Counted from the stretch's first letter, positions 1-9,153 are shown. The stretch: DNA of 64,000 nt from Nocardia sp. CC227C (GCF_030767025.1 NZ_JASITE010000007.1:186001-250000); one strand, 5' to 3'. Notes: generated from the letters alone by a model not told the origin. Numbers and translations are program-made.

Positions 1-417
1 CCCGGCCGTCAACTCGGCAGTACCGAGCATTCTGGCGACCTCCGGTCGCCTGGCGCGGTTGAAGTCGTCGTAGACGACATCCATGGGTGAGACGATATGG
101 TCGTTGCCATCGAGTCCCTTGACCACCAGGACATAGTTCGGGCCACGACTGTCGGTGATCACATCCCACCGGGCATCGTAGAGAACCAGGATCACCTGAG
201 CGATGTAGGCACTCAAGGCCGCGTGCAGCCAGAACCGGCCATCCTCGTCCAATGCGTCGTAGTCCTGCATCGAGACGAAGTGGTCCAAAGGTGCAAGAAA
301 AGACAGCGGATCTTGCTCCAGATCGAGTGCTTCCGCGCCCAGCGCCTCTTGCAGGAATTGGAGATCTTCTCGCCGACTCTGCTCCCAGACCGTGATCTTG
401 TCCGCCCTCTCCGGCAC
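1..417 (-). CDS. Hypothetical protein, N-terminal part (gene runs off the window start)
   Basis: The gene reads leftwards from a GTG at 417-415 and is still open at base 1, so only the first 139 residues are visible. A purine-rich ribosome site (GGGGAGGGG) lies just upstream of the GTG. The protein begins MPERADKITVWEQSRRE and has an amphipathic helical first half followed by a strand-rich part (VITDSRGPNYVLVVKG). It looks soluble, with no signal peptide or membrane segment. The family was not recognised and no function is claimed. The coding call rests on the start signal and natural residue composition, since the other strand gives only arginine- and proline-rich shadow protein. Confidence 0.6.
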   Translation of the reverse strand, partial: MPERADKITVWEQSRREDLQFLQEALGAEALDLEQDPLSFLAPLDHFVSMQDYDALDEDGRFWLHAALSAYIAQVILVLYDARWDVITDSRGPNYVLVVKGLDGNDHIVSPMDVVYDDFNRARRPEVARMLGTAELTAG

Positions 418-599
418 CGAACCCCTCCCCGATCAATCCGCGCCGTCCGAACGGCGTTTGGAGTGTAGCCGACCGACACCGATCAAAGCTCGTCAGAGTT
501 CTGTTACGTGCACAAGAGGGCAGCCACGGTAACTCGATCGGGGCCGGAGTTGTCGTCGGGGTTTTTCCGCCGCGCGCGTCGGTGACGCGGATCGTGCTG

Positions 600-782
600 T
601 CACCTGGGGCGGAATGGTGGGGGAGCGGGATGGGCCTCGGCGGCGCGACGTGCCGTGGTGCAGGTCGTGGGATCGCAATCGCGGTGCAGGGCTTGGGCTT
701 CGTGGGCGTCGCGGGGGTTCATGGGGCCGGTGTAGTCGCAGGCCGCCAGTTGCAGGGTGCGCGGGGGGATGTATTCGGGCAT
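600..782 (-). CDS. Small hypothetical protein, 60 aa
   Basis: A 60-residue protein beginning MPEYIPPRTLQLAACDYTG and containing CDPTTCTTARRAAEAH near its C-terminus. Its ATG lies two bases after the stop of the upstream 97-residue gene, so the two are very likely cotranscribed and translationally linked. Small gene pairs of this kind often sit opposite HTH/DUF397 pairs in Nocardia-type genomes, which is the arrangement here. Two cysteines five residues apart could bind a metal, but nothing else supports that. Function unknown. Confidence 0.5.
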   Translation of the reverse strand: MPEYIPPRTLQLAACDYTGPMNPRDAHEAQALHRDCDPTTCTTARRAAEAHPAPPPFRPR

Positions 783-784
783 GG

Positions 785-1078
785 TTATCGGGCCTCGGGG
801 TGGGAGGGGCTGGCGAGGCGGACTCGGACGCCGGGCAGGTAGGAGTTGGGGCGGGTGAAGGTCACCTGGTGGGGATCGGCGGCGGGGCGCATGGAATCGC
901 GGAGGTAGGTTGTGCCGCACCAGAGTTCGATGTGGGTGGGGGTGATGCGGCGGATCTTGCTGTGGGTCAGGACGATTCCGCGCATTGCGGATAATTCGAC
1001 GACGGGGTGGTCGACCCGCACCCAAGTGGGGAGGGCCGCGATCGCGTGGTGTTCGGATGGTGTGGCGGTGGTGCTCAT
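785..1078 (-). CDS. Small hypothetical protein, 97 aa
   Basis: A 97-residue soluble protein with the core IRRITPTHIELWCGTTYLR and an alternating hydrophobic pattern suggesting a small beta-rich fold. It starts with ATG at 1078-1076 and ends two bases before the next small gene. It diverges from the HTH regulator that starts at 1241, leaving about 160 bases for both promoters. No signal peptide or membrane segment is seen and the family is not recognised. Its position makes it a candidate target of the neighbouring regulator, which is inference. Confidence 0.6.
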   Translation of the reverse strand: MSTTATPSEHHAIAALPTWVRVDHPVVELSAMRGIVLTHSKIRRITPTHIELWCGTTYLRDSMRPAADPHQVTFTRPNSYLPGVRVRLASPSHPEAR

Positions 1079-1240
1079 CGGGCATCTCCGATCGTCGGTT
1101 CTGCTGAGTACACACCCGATCCAGCGGTTTTGGAGTATCCACGGCTGGTAATCCGGCAGGATTTACCTGGAACTTCTCGACGGGCCGCCGCGCAGCGGGC
1201 CTCTCCATAATTCGCATTGTCCGATAGTGAGGCTAACGAG

Positions 1241-2131
1241 ATGGTGACGGGATCGACGCTCGCCAGGCGAGCTCTGGGACGGGAGATGAAAAGGCTTCGG
1301 GAGTCGATCGGCATGAGCCAATCGGCGGCCGGGCGGGTGATCGGGGTGTCGCAGCAGACGATCGGCCGCATGGAGGAGGGCCAGCCCACCAAGGTGTCCG
1401 ACCTCTACGTGAACACGCTGTGCGACTCGTACCGGGCAACGGATGACGAGCGCGTCATTCTGCTCGGTTTGGCGGGCGAGGTCAGAACGTCGCAGAAGTC
1501 GGGTGGTGGCTGGTGGCGCGCGTACGCCGATGAGATGCGGGTCGGGTTCGACCATTACCTGAGCCTGGAAGCCGCGGCGGGCAACCTCGTGTCGTGGAAG
1601 GTGACCATAGTGCCCGGGTTGCTGCAGACCGCTGAATACCGACGCGCCGTTGCATGGGCCGAAACTCCTGCCGCTTCAACGGAGAACATCGAACGTCGGG
1701 TGGAGATGATGGCACGACGGCAGGCTCGATTGGACGAGGAGTTGACCGTCGACATCATTCTGTGGGAGGCCGTGCTTCGCGACCCGATCGGTGGTCCGGC
1801 GGTCATGGCCGGTCAGCTGCGGCGGTTGGTAGATGTCGGCGAGCGGCCGAATATCACGCTGCGCGTAGTGCCTTTCGACGGTGCCCGGCAGCGCGGATTC
1901 GGTTCGTTGGTGGGATCATTTGTGCTGCTGGAGTTTCCGAAGCTGCCAGCGACGGGACTGAGCGAACCTCCGGTGGTCTACGTAGAGGAGTGGGCCGGGG
2001 ATCTCTACCTCGAACGGGAAGCGGAAGTGCGACGCTATCGCGATGCCTTCACCGAGATCGGTCGCGTAGCGTTGAGCCCAGATGCGTCAAGGCAATTCAT
2101 ATCGGCAGTGGCGAAGGAGTACACCGCGTGA
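1241..2131 (+). CDS. Scr1-type helix-turn-helix regulator (XRE HTH + DUF5753)
   Basis: A 296-residue protein. An XRE-type HTH occupies about residues 9-65 (MSQSAAGRVIGVSQQTIGRMEEG), followed by a conserved region of about 180 residues typical of DUF5753, with W-rich WWRAYADEM, PGLLQTAEYRRA and the R-rich MARRQARL motif. This family is common in Streptomyces and Nocardia, usually with a DUF397 partner, and some pairs behave like toxin-antitoxin or developmental regulators. ATG 1241 is preferred over an in-frame TTG at 1217 because GAGG at 1229-1232 is well spaced for it. The stop overlaps the DUF397 start by four bases (GTGA). Confidence 0.9.
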   Translation: MVTGSTLARRALGREMKRLRESIGMSQSAAGRVIGVSQQTIGRMEEGQPTKVSDLYVNTLCDSYRATDDERVILLGLAGEVRTSQKSGGGWWRAYADEMRVGFDHYLSLEAAAGNLVSWKVTIVPGLLQTAEYRRAVAWAETPAASTENIERRVEMMARRQARLDEELTVDIILWEAVLRDPIGGPAVMAGQLRRLVDVGERPNITLRVVPFDGARQRGFGSLVGSFVLLEFPKLPATGLSEPPVVYVEEWAGDLYLEREAEVRRYRDAFTEIGRVALSPDASRQFISAVAKEYTA

Positions 2132-2340
2132 CGACTGATCTATCCGAAGCCCTGTGGTTCAAGTCGAGCCGGAGCCATTCGACCGGAGAATGCGTGGAGG
2201 CCGCGCACCTTCCGCATGGACGCGTCGGCGTGCGTGACTCCAAGCACCCGTCCGGCCCCGCGCTGGTGTTCGGCGGGGCCGCGTGGGACACCTTCACCGC
2301 CGCGCTGCGGGCGGGAAGGTTCGACCTGCCCGGGCGGTAG
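2128..2340 (+). CDS. DUF397 domain protein
   Basis: A 70-residue protein with the DUF397 signature: W-F-K-S-S-R-S near the start, a central ECVEAA, then VRDSKHPSGP and a WDTF motif. The GTG start overlaps the stop of the HTH regulator, so the two are translationally coupled. In known pairs the DUF397 protein binds or modulates the HTH partner. It converges on ctaA with only three bases between the stops. Confidence 0.9.
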   Translation: MTTDLSEALWFKSSRSHSTGECVEAAHLPHGRVGVRDSKHPSGPALVFGGAAWDTFTAALRAGRFDLPGR

Positions 2341-2343
2341 GGA

Positions 2344-3318
2344 TCAGGCCGCGTTGGCGGCGGGTTCGCGGAGGTCGGCGGGGAGGGGCTCGCGGGTGCG
2401 CATGGCGGCCCAAAGGGCGGCGGTGGCGGCCACCGAGGCGGCCGCGCCGCCGACGTGCAGGGCAACCAGGGCGGCGGGGACGTCGGTGAGGTACTGGACG
2501 ACTCCGACCAGGGCCTGGGCGCAGACGATGGCGATGACGACCGTGAGACGCAGGCGGATGGCGCGGGTCATGCCGACCGCCGCCAGGCCGAAGCCGAGAC
2601 CCACCAGCAGGGCGAGGTAGGCGACCAGCATTTCCGCGTGCAGATGGACCAGCGGGACGATCTCGACTTCCAGGCGTTCGACCGGACGTTCCAGGCTCTT
2701 GTCACCCGCGTGCGGACCCGCGCCGGTGACCAGGGTTCCGGCCACCAGGGTGCCGGACATGGCCACGGCACTGAGCGCCGTGAGCACGCGCAGCGGGCGT
2801 GGAGCCCGCACGGTGGCGACACCCTCGTCGGGCTCACCGATCTTGGCGTACAGCAGCACCGCGAGCCACACCATGACCATGGACGCCAGCAGATGCACCG
2901 CCACCGTCCACCACAGCAGACCGGTCAACACCGTGACGCCGCCGATCACCGCCTGTACGACCGTGCCCGCGGGCATGAGCCACGCGTACACCAGCACCTC
3001 GCGCCGCCGCCGCGCGCGCGTCACCGCCAGCACCACCGCACCCGCGAACAGGCACACCACGAAGGTGAGCAGGCGGTTGCCGAACTCGACCGCCTGGTGG
3101 ATCACCGGCACCTCGGCCACGGTGACCGGCACGAAGCTGCCGGGGAAGCACTGCGGCCAGGTGGGGCAGCCCAGGCCGGACGCGGTGACGCGGACGATGG
3201 CTCCGGTGACGGAGATGCCGGCCTGGGAGAGGATCACCGCGAAGGCGATGATGCGCTGCGCCCGCAGGGAGGGCAGCGGGAACAGGTCGGCTAGTCGCTG
3301 GAATGCGCGGGAGAGCAC
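2344..3318 (-). CDS. ctaA: Heme A synthase (CtaA/COX15 family)
   Basis: An integral membrane protein of 324 residues with about eight hydrophobic segments in two similar halves. It converts heme O to heme A for the aa3 cytochrome c oxidase by oxidising the C8 methyl group. Family marks are the conserved glycine-cysteine loop GLGCPTWPQCFPG after the first segment and histidines at the membrane face in HQAVEFGNR, HLLASMV, HLHAEML and HVGGAAA. The two loop cysteines match the redox pair known from the Bacillus enzyme. In M. tuberculosis the homologue lies beside the ABC pair and mptB. Here a 6 kb block separates them. Confidence 0.93.
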   Translation of the reverse strand: MLSRAFQRLADLFPLPSLRAQRIIAFAVILSQAGISVTGAIVRVTASGLGCPTWPQCFPGSFVPVTVAEVPVIHQAVEFGNRLLTFVVCLFAGAVVLAVTRARRRREVLVYAWLMPAGTVVQAVIGGVTVLTGLLWWTVAVHLLASMVMVWLAVLLYAKIGEPDEGVATVRAPRPLRVLTALSAVAMSGTLVAGTLVTGAGPHAGDKSLERPVERLEVEIVPLVHLHAEMLVAYLALLVGLGFGLAAVGMTRAIRLRLTVVIAIVCAQALVGVVQYLTDVPAALVALHVGGAAASVAATAALWAAMRTREPLPADLREPAANAA

Positions 3319-3376
3319 GCACCGATGGTAGCGGCAGCGGATTCCGGCCCGGCAACCGGTCTACTACGAATTGTCG

Positions 3377-4327
3377 TTAAGCGGTGCGGGAGTCGTAGCG
3401 GGCGGTGAGTTCGGCACCGATGCGCGCCAGTTCCGCCCGGACCTCCGGCGGGTCGAGCACCTCGATATCGGCACCCCACCCGGCCAGGTGCCGGGCGATG
3501 TCCAGGGCGGTGGGCGCACCCACGCGGACGCGGCTGCGCCCGTCGGCCTCGGCCTCGGCCTCGCAGTGCCGCCCGAACTGGTCGCGCAGCACGTACACCA
3601 GGCGAGTGTCCACGAGCAGGGTCGCCCGGACCCGGGAGCGGATGCTCTCCATCTCGCCGACCACCTCGTCCCACGCGGCGGTGAGGGTGAAATCGTCGGG
3701 GCGCTCGAAGATTTCGTCGGTGGGCTCGGCGGCCACGATGCGGTCCACGCGAAAAGTGCGCTGCCCCTTCGCGGTTCCGGCAATGAGATACCAGGTGTCG
3801 TCCTTGTCGACCAGGCCCCACGGGTCGACCGTGCGCTCCGAATGCCGTCCGGTGGCGCTCGCGTAGATGAGCCGCACCCGGCGGCGGCACACCACCGAGG
3901 TTTGCAGCCGGCCCACCAGCTCCGGGCGCTGCCGGACCGGTGCACCCCAGCGCGCGGAGTCGATGAGGGTGGCATCGGCGGCGGCCTGCGCCTCCGTGCG
4001 GAAGGTCTGGGGGAGTGCCCGAACCAGTTTGCGCAGTGCGGCTTTCGCCTCGCCGGAGACCGCGGCGGCCGGACCGACCAGCAGGAACAGCGCCTGCGCC
4101 TCGGTGGCCGACAGGCCGCTGAGATCGGTGCGCGCACCACCCAGCAGCGACCATCCGCCGCCGCGCCCGGCCTGCGGATACACGGGGATGCCCGCGGTGG
4201 AGAGGGCTTCCAGATCGCGGCGGGCCGTGGCCACCGACACCTCCAGCTCCTCGGCCAGTTCGGCGGCGGTCACCCGGCCCCGCGCTTGCATGAGCAGCAG
4301 GGCGGCGACGAGACGATCGGCACGCAT
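3377..4327 (-). CDS. WYL-domain transcriptional regulator
   Basis: A 316-residue protein with an N-terminal winged HTH of the DeoR/HTH_11 kind (about residues 1-60, AAELAEELEVSVATARRDLEAL) and a central WYL domain (DPWGLVDKDDTWYLIAG, then TFRVDRI). It ends with a C-terminal WCX-type extension. WYL domains sense nucleic acids or small ligands. The gene diverges from a glyoxalase-fold gene across an 89-base gap that holds a perfect 10-bp inverted repeat (4346-4370), the likely operator for both promoters. Confidence 0.92.
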   Translation of the reverse strand: MRADRLVAALLLMQARGRVTAAELAEELEVSVATARRDLEALSTAGIPVYPQAGRGGGWSLLGGARTDLSGLSATEAQALFLLVGPAAAVSGEAKAALRKLVRALPQTFRTEAQAAADATLIDSARWGAPVRQRPELVGRLQTSVVCRRRVRLIYASATGRHSERTVDPWGLVDKDDTWYLIAGTAKGQRTFRVDRIVAAEPTDEIFERPDDFTLTAAWDEVVGEMESIRSRVRATLLVDTRLVYVLRDQFGRHCEAEAEADGRSRVRVGAPTALDIARHLAGWGADIEVLDPPEVRAELARIGAELTARYDSRTA

Positions 4328-4345
4328 GTCTTCAGATTCCCAGAA

Positions 4346-4370
4346 AAAGTGCTCAATCGGTGAGCACTTT
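4346..4370. promoter_or_regulatory. Perfect palindrome, probable WYL-regulator operator
   Basis: AAAGTGCTCA, five bases, TGAGCACTTT: two 10-bp arms that are exact reverse complements. It lies 19 bases upstream of the WYL regulator start and 47 bases upstream of the glyoxalase-fold gene start, between the two divergent genes. The sequence is clear. The assignment to the WYL protein is inference from position. Confidence 0.75.
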
Positions 4371-4416
4371 GCGGCGCAGACTTGATCACATCACCACCGA
4401 GAGAAGGAATAACCCC

Positions 4417-4830
4417 ATGTTGCGCGGACTCACCACCGTCAATCACTTCGCCGCCGACGTCCCGGCCGCCGTGCGCTGGTACACCGAGGTCTTCGGCGTG
4501 GAGCCGTACTTCGAGAAGGACTTCGCCGGGCAGCTGGCCTACGTCGAGTTCCGCATCGGCGACTACCAGCACGAATTCGGCATCCTCGACAGCCGATACG
4601 CGCCGCACCCGATGGCGGAGACGCCCGCGGGCACCATGACCTACTGGGCCGTGGACGATGTGCGGGCCGCCTTCGCACGGCTGCTCGCCCTCGGCGCGAC
4701 CGAACACGCCGCGCCCACCGAGCACGGCACCGGATTCGTCACCGCCTCGGTGATCGACCCGTTCGGCAATGTGCTCGGCGTGATGTTCAACCAGCACTAC
4801 CTGGATATGCTGAAAGAGCTGCGGGCGTAG
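4417..4830 (+). CDS. Glyoxalase-fold (VOC superfamily) protein
   Basis: A 137-residue protein with the VOC pattern of paired beta-alpha-beta-beta-beta units: AADVPAAVRWYTEVFG near the start and TASVIDPFGNVLGVMFN near the end. Glutamates and histidines (HEFG, the E of YVEFRIG) sit where VOC enzymes bind a divalent metal. VOC proteins include lyases, dioxygenases and antibiotic-binding proteins, so the substrate cannot be read from sequence. ATG 4417 follows an AAGGA ribosome site. An ATG 19 codons upstream gives an unlikely extension and overlaps the operator region. It is probably controlled by the divergent WYL regulator. Confidence 0.85.
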   Translation: MLRGLTTVNHFAADVPAAVRWYTEVFGVEPYFEKDFAGQLAYVEFRIGDYQHEFGILDSRYAPHPMAETPAGTMTYWAVDDVRAAFARLLALGATEHAAPTEHGTGFVTASVIDPFGNVLGVMFNQHYLDMLKELRA

Positions 4831-4849
4831 CGGTTTCGATGGGCGGCGC

Positions 4850-5494
4850 TCATATCTCCGGCCAGTGCCGCTCCAGTCCGTTGATGATGAAGTCCACCTT
4901 GACATCGGTCATCCCGCGGTCCTGCCACGAGTCCCGGGGGCGGAGCGCGGTCGGGTCCGCACCCAGCGCGCTGCGGACCCGGTCGAGCCCGGTCGCCCCG
5001 CTGGAGTCGGTGGCACGCATGGACACCACGCCGAGGTGACAGACGAAGACGGTGTCGCCGATGAAGTCCAGCGCGAACATGGCCTGACCCGGCGTCTTGC
5101 CGTGCGCGGTGATACTCGCCGCGTACTCGTCGAGAATGTGCGCGATCCGGGTGAACGCGGGCGCGAAGGAGTACACCACGTGGTCGAGCCCGGGATATTC
5201 CTCGCACACCCGCCAGCACTCGTCCGCCCACAGGTGCAGGGTGTCGCGCCAGTCGGCGCCCGGAGCGGGGCGCCGCACGGTCGCGGCGATGGTGTCGAGG
5301 CAGGCGACGACAATGTCGTCGCGGGACGGGAACACCCGGTAGATCGCGGTGGTGACGACGCCGATCCGATCGGCGACGGCGGCCAGGGTGAACGTGTCGA
5401 TGCCCAGGTCCATCGCCGCCCGGACGACGTCGTCCGCGGTGAAGGCGGGTTTGCGGCCGACCTTCTTGCCTACCGCCCATCCGGAAACACTCAT
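4850..5494 (-). CDS. TetR family transcriptional regulator
   Basis: A 214-residue protein with an N-terminal TetR HTH at about residues 17-63 (TLAAVADRIGVVTTAIYRVFPSRDDI) and a helical ligand-binding C-terminal region. It starts nine bases after the stop of the second ABC half-transporter, so it is probably the last gene of that operon and may regulate it or respond to its cargo. It converges on the glyoxalase-fold gene. The ligand is unknown. Confidence 0.85.
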   Translation of the reverse strand: MSVSGWAVGKKVGRKPAFTADDVVRAAMDLGIDTFTLAAVADRIGVVTTAIYRVFPSRDDIVVACLDTIAATVRRPAPGADWRDTLHLWADECWRVCEEYPGLDHVVYSFAPAFTRIAHILDEYAASITAHGKTPGQAMFALDFIGDTVFVCHLGVVSMRATDSSGATGLDRVRSALGADPTALRPRDSWQDRGMTDVKVDFIINGLERHWPEI

Positions 5495-5503
5495 GCGGAT
5501 AGG

Positions 5504-7264
5504 CTAATGGTTCGTCAGCTGCCACCCTCGCGTGCTGTGCAGATGCTGCCAGAAGCGGGCGTAGGTGCCGTTCTCCGCCAGCAGTTCGGTATGCGTCCCC
5601 TGGGCCGCGACCGTGCCGTCGGCATCGAGTTGGATGATCCGATCCGCCCCGGCGATGGTGTCCAGCCGGTGCGCGATCACGATGACCGTGGCCTGCTCGC
5701 GCAGGGCGTCGATGGCCGCGACGATCCGGGCCTCGTTCTCCACGTCGAGAGCCGACGTCGCCTCGTCGAGCAGCACGATGGGCGCCCGCTTGAGCAGCGC
5801 CCGCGCGATCGCCACCCGCTGGCGTTCACCGCCGGAGAGCGCCCGCCCGCCCTCGCCGACCCGGGTGTCCCAGCCGTCGGGCAGGCGTTCGGCGATCTCG
5901 GTGACACCGGCGAGGTCCGCGGCCTGCCGGATCTCCGCCGCGGTCGCGTCGTCACGGCCCACCGCGACATTGGCGACGAGGGTGTCGTCGAACAGGTAGA
6001 CGTCCTGGAAAACCATCGACAGTTGACCCATCAACTGCGTACCGGTCTGCTCGGTGACGGGAACCCCGCCGACCGCGACGGTGCCCGCGTCCACGTCGTA
6101 GAACCGGCTGATGAGACGCGCGATGGTGGTCTTGCCGCTGCCCGACGGGCCTACCAGCGCCACCATGGATCCGGCGGGCACGGTGAAGGACACGTCCCGC
6201 AGCACCGGATCCGCGCCGGCGGCGTATCGGAACGTGACGCCGTCCAGCGCCACGGTGCCGGGGGCGGGAAGCGGGCTCGGGGTGGCCGGTTCCGGCAGCG
6301 GCTCGGCGGTGAGCACCTCGTCCAGCGCGTCCAGCAGCGGACGGCGCGACTCGAGCGATACGGCGTTCTCGGTGATGGCCGACAGCGTCGAGGAGAACCG
6401 CAGTGCCAGCCCGACGAAGGCAAGCGCCGGAATCGGTTCCAGCGTGCCGCTGACCGCCAGCGATCCGGTCGCGCTGATCAGCGCGACGACCACACCCTGG
6501 GTGACCATGCCGCCGAGCAGCAGTCCCGCGGATTCGAGCCAGAGACCGCGAGTCTTGGTGGCGTACGCGCGTTCCAGCGATGCCGACAGCGGCGGGAAGT
6601 CCGCACTGCGGCCGCAGGAGCGCAGCGCACCCTGGCACTGGGCGTACTCCACGATCCGATCGGCCAGCACGACCTCGGCCGGCTCGTGGATGCGACGGCC
6701 CCGGCGCATCAGATCGGTGGACAGCAGCGTGATCACGACGAAGACCGGCACCGCCACGGTAAGGATCAGGCCGAGCAGCGGATTCCAGAGCCAGGCGGCG
6801 ACGACCACCACCATCGTCGCGGTGATCCGGCTGACCAGCGGCCCGAACATGTGCGCGAAGATCTCACCCGCCGACATCAGCTCGGTGGAGACCATGCGGG
6901 ACAGCCGGCCGGCCACCGGCCGGGCGAACCAGCCCAGCGGCTGCTTGGCCACCTGATCACCCACCAGCCGGTGGATGCTGATCAGGAAGTCGAGGGCGAC
7001 GGCGTAGTTCTTGCGGCTCTGCACGTAATTCACCGCGAAGCTGGCCGTCGCCAGCCCGGCGAGCAGCCACAGCCATCCGGCCAGGTCCATACCCCAGACG
7101 GGAGCGTCCTCGGCCAGGGCGCTGATGGTCGGCAGCAGCGCGGCGAGGGCCAGCCCCTCGACGAGTCCCGCGCCGACATTGATGGCGAGGGCCGGACGCA
7201 TCGCCTCCGGACGCGAGATCATCCGGCTCATCCGGGGCACGATATCGATCAGCGGCAGCGTCAC
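5504..7264 (-). CDS. ABC transporter half-molecule (permease + ATPase), IrtB/YbtP-like
   Basis: A 586-residue fusion: an exporter-type six-helix membrane domain (about 1-310) and an ATPase domain (about 345-575). The ATPase has Walker A GPSGSGKTT, signature LSGGERQRVAIARALL, Walker B IVLLDEATSALD and the switch histidine in VIAHRLD. The GTG start at 7264-7262 overlaps the stop of the preceding ABC gene (GTGA). An upstream in-frame ATG at 7336 would lie wholly inside that gene and is rejected. Pairs like this with an exporter fold but importing function are known for siderophores (IrtAB, YbtPQ). The iron link here rests on resemblance and a possible iron box at 9219-9237. Confidence 0.85.
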   Translation of the reverse strand: MTLPLIDIVPRMSRMISRPEAMRPALAINVGAGLVEGLALAALLPTISALAEDAPVWGMDLAGWLWLLAGLATASFAVNYVQSRKNYAVALDFLISIHRLVGDQVAKQPLGWFARPVAGRLSRMVSTELMSAGEIFAHMFGPLVSRITATMVVVVAAWLWNPLLGLILTVAVPVFVVITLLSTDLMRRGRRIHEPAEVVLADRIVEYAQCQGALRSCGRSADFPPLSASLERAYATKTRGLWLESAGLLLGGMVTQGVVVALISATGSLAVSGTLEPIPALAFVGLALRFSSTLSAITENAVSLESRRPLLDALDEVLTAEPLPEPATPSPLPAPGTVALDGVTFRYAAGADPVLRDVSFTVPAGSMVALVGPSGSGKTTIARLISRFYDVDAGTVAVGGVPVTEQTGTQLMGQLSMVFQDVYLFDDTLVANVAVGRDDATAAEIRQAADLAGVTEIAERLPDGWDTRVGEGGRALSGGERQRVAIARALLKRAPIVLLDEATSALDVENEARIVAAIDALREQATVIVIAHRLDTIAGADRIIQLDADGTVAAQGTHTELLAENGTYARFWQHLHSTRGWQLTNH

Positions 7265-9153
7265 GGCCGGTCTCCTTCGGTCGCACCGGCGGTCAGCTGG
7301 ATGCCGGTGTTGCGCTCGGCTCCGGTGGATCGCCACAACCGCGCGTACGCGGGTTCGGTGCGCAGTTCGTCATGGGTTCCGATCGCGGTGATACGGCCGG
7401 AGTCGATGAGGATGATCTGGTCGACACCCGTGATCACCTCGGGGCGGTGCGCGATGAGCAGCACGGTCCGGCCGCGGGCCAGCACCGACAGCGCCTGCTG
7501 GATCTCGTGCTGGGACTCGGGATCGGTCAGCGCGGTGGCCTCGTCCAGAACGAGTACGGGGGCGTCGACGAGCAGTGCCCGGGCGATCGAGACGCGTTGC
7601 GCCTGCCCGCCGGACAATGTGGTGTCCTGGCCGTAGACGGTGTCGAATCCGCGTGGCAGCGCCTCGATCTCGTCGAGGATCTGGGCGGCGCGGGCGGCCT
7701 CCCTGATCTCGGCGTCGGTGGCGTCGGGACGGCCGAGGGCGATGTTGTCCCGGATGCTGATCCGCAGCAGCTGCGGATCCTGCAGGACGAAACCCACCTG
7801 CGAGTAGAGATCCGCGATCCGCGAGACGGGGACGCCGCCGATGCTGATGGTGCCCGATCGTGGATCGTCGAATCGGGCCAGCAGGGTGGCGATCGTCGAC
7901 TTGCCCGAACCCGACGGCCCGACGAGGGCGGTCACCGTCCCCTGCCGCAGCGTGAAGCTGACGTCCTCGATGGCCAGCGCGGAATCGGCGGCGGAGCCGT
8001 AGGAGTAGCTGACGCGGTCGAAGGTCACGTCATGGGTCCGCGGACGCTCGGCCTCGCCGTCACCGTCCGGCAGCACCGGGGTGTCCAGCAGTTCGACGAG
8101 CCGCAGCGCCGCACCGCCGGCCAGCTGCTGCGACCACATCGAGTTCATCAGCACCTCGAGCGCGTAGGGGATGAGCAGCGCGATCAGTGCCGTGGCGAGC
8201 ACATCGGCCGCCGTCACCGACCCGCGATGGACCAGCCAGGAGCCGCCCCCGATGGTGACCAGCAGCACCAGCGGCACGGCGAGGAAGGAGGTGCCCAGAG
8301 CGGAGACCCGGATGAGCGGTTTGACCCAGTCGGAGTAGAAGTTGTAGAAGTCGTCGGCGGCCTCCCGGTAGCTGCGGTGCGCCCGCCCGACCCGGCCGAA
8401 CGCCTTGACCACCGCGATCCCGGTGACGAACTCGACCATCCGGGCCGAAACGCTCGACAGCCGCCGATCCATCTCCACGGTCTTCTCGCCCATGCCGATC
8501 AGCGGCAGCGCCATGGCCACGACGTAGCAGGGCAGCGTCGCGATCGACAGCAGCCCCAACCGCCAGTCGATGACGAATGCGTAGACCATCAGCGCGAGCG
8601 GCATCACGATCGCGTTCGTGCCGTCGACGGGTTTGTGCGCGATGAGCTGGTGAACCGTGCCGATCTCGTCCTGCAGCGCCTTGCGCACCCGTCCCGAGTT
8701 CGTGGAGGTGAACCAGCCCAGCGGAACCCGTGCGAACCGCTGGACCATGCGCAGCCGGATCAGGTGCCCGAACCGGGCATCGGCGAGATGGGTGACGCAC
8801 AGGGCCACGAAGTAGATCGCCAGCCGGAGCGCGAACGCGCCGACCAGGATGCGCAGCCAGCGGTCGACCTCGGCCCCGTCGACGGCCACGCCCGAGGTGT
8901 GGGCGTCGAGCAGCACCTCACCGACGCGGACCAGCGCGATGTACGGGACGACCGCGAGCACTCCGGACACCACCGCCAGCAGCCTGCCGATGGTCAGCTG
9001 GGTCGAGACCGGCGCGAGCAGCTCGCGCAGCGCCCGTGCGCCCGCCTTCTGCTGTTCCTTCGTGTTCGTGGTTCGCCGTGCGTCCTCGGCGTCCGGTGGG
9101 GGATCGCTGCGAGGTTTCTCCGTCGTGGCGGCCGAGGAAGGCACTGCGGTCAT
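7261..9153 (-). CDS. ABC transporter half-molecule (permease + ATPase), IrtB/YbtQ-like
   Basis: A 630-residue half-transporter. After a polar N-terminus of about 60 residues comes a six-helix membrane domain, then an ATPase domain with Walker A GPSGSGKST, signature LSGGQAQRVSIARALL and Walker B VLVLDEATALTD. The ATALTD variant after Walker B (ATSALD in most exporters) resembles the YbtQ/IrtB type. ATG 9153 is chosen because AGGAG lies five bases upstream; an earlier in-frame start at 9231 would read into the promoter region. It forms a likely heterodimer with the overlapping downstream half-transporter and is followed by a TetR gene. Confidence 0.85.
   Translation of the reverse strand: MTAVPSSAATTEKPRSDPPPDAEDARRTTNTKEQQKAGARALRELLAPVSTQLTIGRLLAVVSGVLAVVPYIALVRVGEVLLDAHTSGVAVDGAEVDRWLRILVGAFALRLAIYFVALCVTHLADARFGHLIRLRMVQRFARVPLGWFTSTNSGRVRKALQDEIGTVHQLIAHKPVDGTNAIVMPLALMVYAFVIDWRLGLLSIATLPCYVVAMALPLIGMGEKTVEMDRRLSSVSARMVEFVTGIAVVKAFGRVGRAHRSYREAADDFYNFYSDWVKPLIRVSALGTSFLAVPLVLLVTIGGGSWLVHRGSVTAADVLATALIALLIPYALEVLMNSMWSQQLAGGAALRLVELLDTPVLPDGDGEAERPRTHDVTFDRVSYSYGSAADSALAIEDVSFTLRQGTVTALVGPSGSGKSTIATLLARFDDPRSGTISIGGVPVSRIADLYSQVGFVLQDPQLLRISIRDNIALGRPDATDAEIREAARAAQILDEIEALPRGFDTVYGQDTTLSGGQAQRVSIARALLVDAPVLVLDEATALTDPESQHEIQQALSVLARGRTVLLIAHRPEVITGVDQIILIDSGRITAIGTHDELRTEPAYARLWRSTGAERNTGIQLTAGATEGDRP

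Noticed and set aside
4865..7636. A 923-codon open frame on the plus strand
   Set aside because: It is the antisense shadow of the ABC half-transporter and TetR genes. Composition is Arg/Gly/His/Asp-rich with no domain, and high GC makes such frames common.
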